Below are positions 48,398 through 49,463 of a DNA stretch of 49,463 bases, in pieces. How positions within the stretch are numbered: the stretch's first letter is position 1; each line of letters begins with the position of its first letter. The DNA is from Candidatus Obscuribacter sp. GTDB taxonomy: Bacteria > Cyanobacteriota > Vampirovibrionia > Obscuribacterales > Obscuribacteraceae. The notes beneath the pieces are model-generated. The model made no database searches. It saw only the letters and a list, made by a program, of their open reading frames with translations, and was not told the DNA's origin. Position numbers and translations under genes: made by a program. The DNA lies in the NCBI GenBank assembly GCA_021772095.1, contig JADYXR010000202.1, forward strand, positions 1-49,463, read 5' to 3'.

Positions 48398-49463
48398 CTA
48401 CGAGCGTTGTTTGTTGCCGCTGACGGAACTTTGAGAAAGAACGTCTGTGCTCTGGATGATTTCGATTCCATCCGCGCGCAGCTCGTTCAAATCACGCTCA
48501 AAGTCACCGTCTTCGCGTTCAATGCCTTTGACGCCGTCGGCGATTACTCGGACCTTAAAAGGTTGGCCGCCGAATGTTTCCTTACGCGCATCGCGCGCGC
48601 TGTAGGAGACACAGTAAGGTACTGCCAAACCGACCATGTCGACCTGGATTTGTTCGGCGCCGGCGCTCTGCGCGCATTGGCGCAAGTAGTCGGCGAGCCC
48701 GGTCGATTGTCCGAGAAAATCGTGTTGCTTGCGAGCCTTTGCGTCAGCTCCGCGACCGTTGTCATAAAACGCGCTGTAGCTGTCGACGCGTTTGTCCTTG
48801 CCCTTCTTGATGGTGTGAGCCACCATCGATCGGTCAAGCTCGGGGTGAAATTCTCCGCCTCTAGTAGCGTGCACGCAATGGTCCGGCCACAGTTGTTGTT
48901 CTATGCCGTTCAGCAAGACCTTGTCTGTGAGCGCTTTCTTTCCACTGTGCTGCGAAGCAAACGACCCATGATCGACCGGGTGATCGTCCATACTGTCCAC
49001 AACCAGGTGGTAGTAGCCGCTGCGCGCCAGTTCGTTTGAAATCGCGACAATCTTGTCACCATCAACGACGCCGAGTGCTCCGCCGGGCATGAAGTCGATC
49101 TGCTCATCAATGCGAAGCAGAACTCGAAGAATTTTAGATGTCGATTCAAGTTTGAGCTTTTGTGGACTTGTCGCTTCACCGTTTCCATCCGTGTTCTTCG
49201 CTGCAGGCTGATTCACCCGCTCAGAAGGCTTCTCGCCATTGTTGTTTGCTAATGAACTATCGGCGGTTTGATTGTTTATATGACCACCCCGGCTGGTGCT
49301 ATGTGGTTCGTCCTCAGCCCAAGATAGCCACAACGATTGGTCGGCGTCGCTCGGCATACGCCAGTCGCCGCGCGGCGATAAGCAAATCGATCCGACCTTC
49401 GGTCCATCCGGCAAACAGTTTCGTTTAAATTGATTTCTGAAGAAGCGAGAGATGAAAATCTTC
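48398..49463 (-). CDS. Nicotinamidase/isochorismatase-like protein, N-terminus beyond the window
   Basis: At least 354 residues. The frame is open to the right edge, so the N-terminus is missing. Counting from the TTG at 49414, the C-terminal domain (about residue 95 onward) is an isochorismatase-fold hydrolase close to PncA, which converts nicotinamide to nicotinate for NAD recycling. It has Asp in RIDEQIDFMPGGAL, metal ligands in DSMDDHPVDHGSFASQH, catalytic Lys in VAHTIKKGKD, and catalytic Cys in VGLAVPYCVSYSA. The visible preceding ~100 residues (CLPDGPKVGSICLSPRGDWRMP, then a Ser/Asn/Glu-rich linker) are not part of that fold, so this is a fusion or carries a long extension. The visible part shows no damage. 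Confidence 0.75.
   Translation of the reverse strand, partial: KIFISRFFRNQFKRNCLPDGPKVGSICLSPRGDWRMPSDADQSLWLSWAEDEPHSTSRGGHINNQTADSSLANNNGEKPSERVNQPAAKNTDGNGEATSPQKLKLESTSKILRVLLRIDEQIDFMPGGALGVVDGDKIVAISNELARSGYYHLVVDSMDDHPVDHGSFASQHSGKKALTDKVLLNGIEQQLWPDHCVHATRGGEFHPELDRSMVAHTIKKGKDKRVDSYSAFYDNGRGADAKARKQHDFLGQSTGLADYLRQCAQSAGAEQIQVDMVGLAVPYCVSYSARDARKETFGGQPFKVRVIADGVKGIEREDGDFERDLNELRADGIEIIQSTDVLSQSSVSGNKQRS

Noticed and set aside
1..49463. Prophage or giant-phage origin
   Set aside because: Small unknown genes and structured spacers raised the idea, but there are no capsid, terminase, portal, tail, replication or integrase genes, and metabolic genes have normal chromosomal context.
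1..49463. CRISPR arrays, rRNA genes or complete insertion sequences
   Set aside because: No regularly spaced repeats with unique spacers, no rRNA signatures and no transposase frames were seen.

Overview
The window looks like bacterial chromosome from a Gram-negative-type cell. It carries lipoprotein signal peptides, many small membrane proteins, a sigma-70 family factor, glycogen/starch enzymes, an NAD-linked malic enzyme and a type III pantothenate kinase. There are no phage structural genes, insertion sequences, rRNA genes or CRISPR arrays. Coding density is low, and long gaps hold many stable hairpins and short repeats. TPR-rich and proline-rich proteins together with storage-glucan enzymes would suit a non-photosynthetic cyanobacterial relative (Vampirovibrionia/Obscuribacterales-like). 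That placement is inference, not something the sequence proves.

Layout. 0-9 kb: a coiled-coil protein, a beta-helix-like protein, a SAM hydrolase/halogenase-fold protein, a metallo-beta-lactamase-fold hydrolase, and a leftward run of small unknown proteins (8230 down to 5939). 9.2-12.6 kb: a TPM-like membrane protein with two nearly identical LemA-like proteins and a four-helix membrane protein. 13-16.6 kb: a zinc-ribbon protein, a sigma factor behind a structured leader, a patatin-like phospholipase with a small partner, and a glycine-zipper lipoprotein. 17.4-25.4 kb: two small unknown proteins, then an isoamylase-type debranching enzyme and a GH14 beta-amylase (leftward), then 4-alpha-glucanotransferase (rightward). 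These three glucanases recall the chloroplast starch-breakdown set. 25.4-29 kb: a membrane protein and two tandem TPR-DUF1266 proteins. 29.4-35.7 kb: malic enzyme, CPBP protease, mannose-6-phosphate-isomerase-type cupin, site-2-type protease, a small membrane protein and CoaX. 35.9-39.7 kb: a 1,249-residue proline-rich TPR membrane protein. 41-44.1 kb: a dikinase whose PEP/pyruvate barrel is replaced by an unknown domain, and a protein of extreme GC3. 44.1-46.3 kb: about 2 kb with no large gene but dense hairpins. 46.3-49.5 kb: a lipoprotein, a VapBC pair, a tRNA-like remnant, a small basic protein and an edge-truncated nicotinamidase-like protein.

How the genes may work together. Beta-amylase, debranching enzyme and glucanotransferase would convert branched storage glucan to maltose and glucose. 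Malic enzyme and the dikinase-like protein sit near the PEP/pyruvate/malate node, although the dikinase lacks the part that would bind PEP.

The most unusual content is RNA-level. The beta-amylase leader has an anti-terminator-like helix that competes with an intrinsic terminator just before the start codon. The leaders of the sigma factor and the dikinase are hairpin-rich. The 44.1-45.7 kb block contains helices whose wobble pairs fit a plus-strand RNA. A dispersed family of short hairpins (CACCR, 3-4 nt loop, YGGTG) sits mainly beside stop codons. All pairings were found by reading the sequence, not by a folding program.
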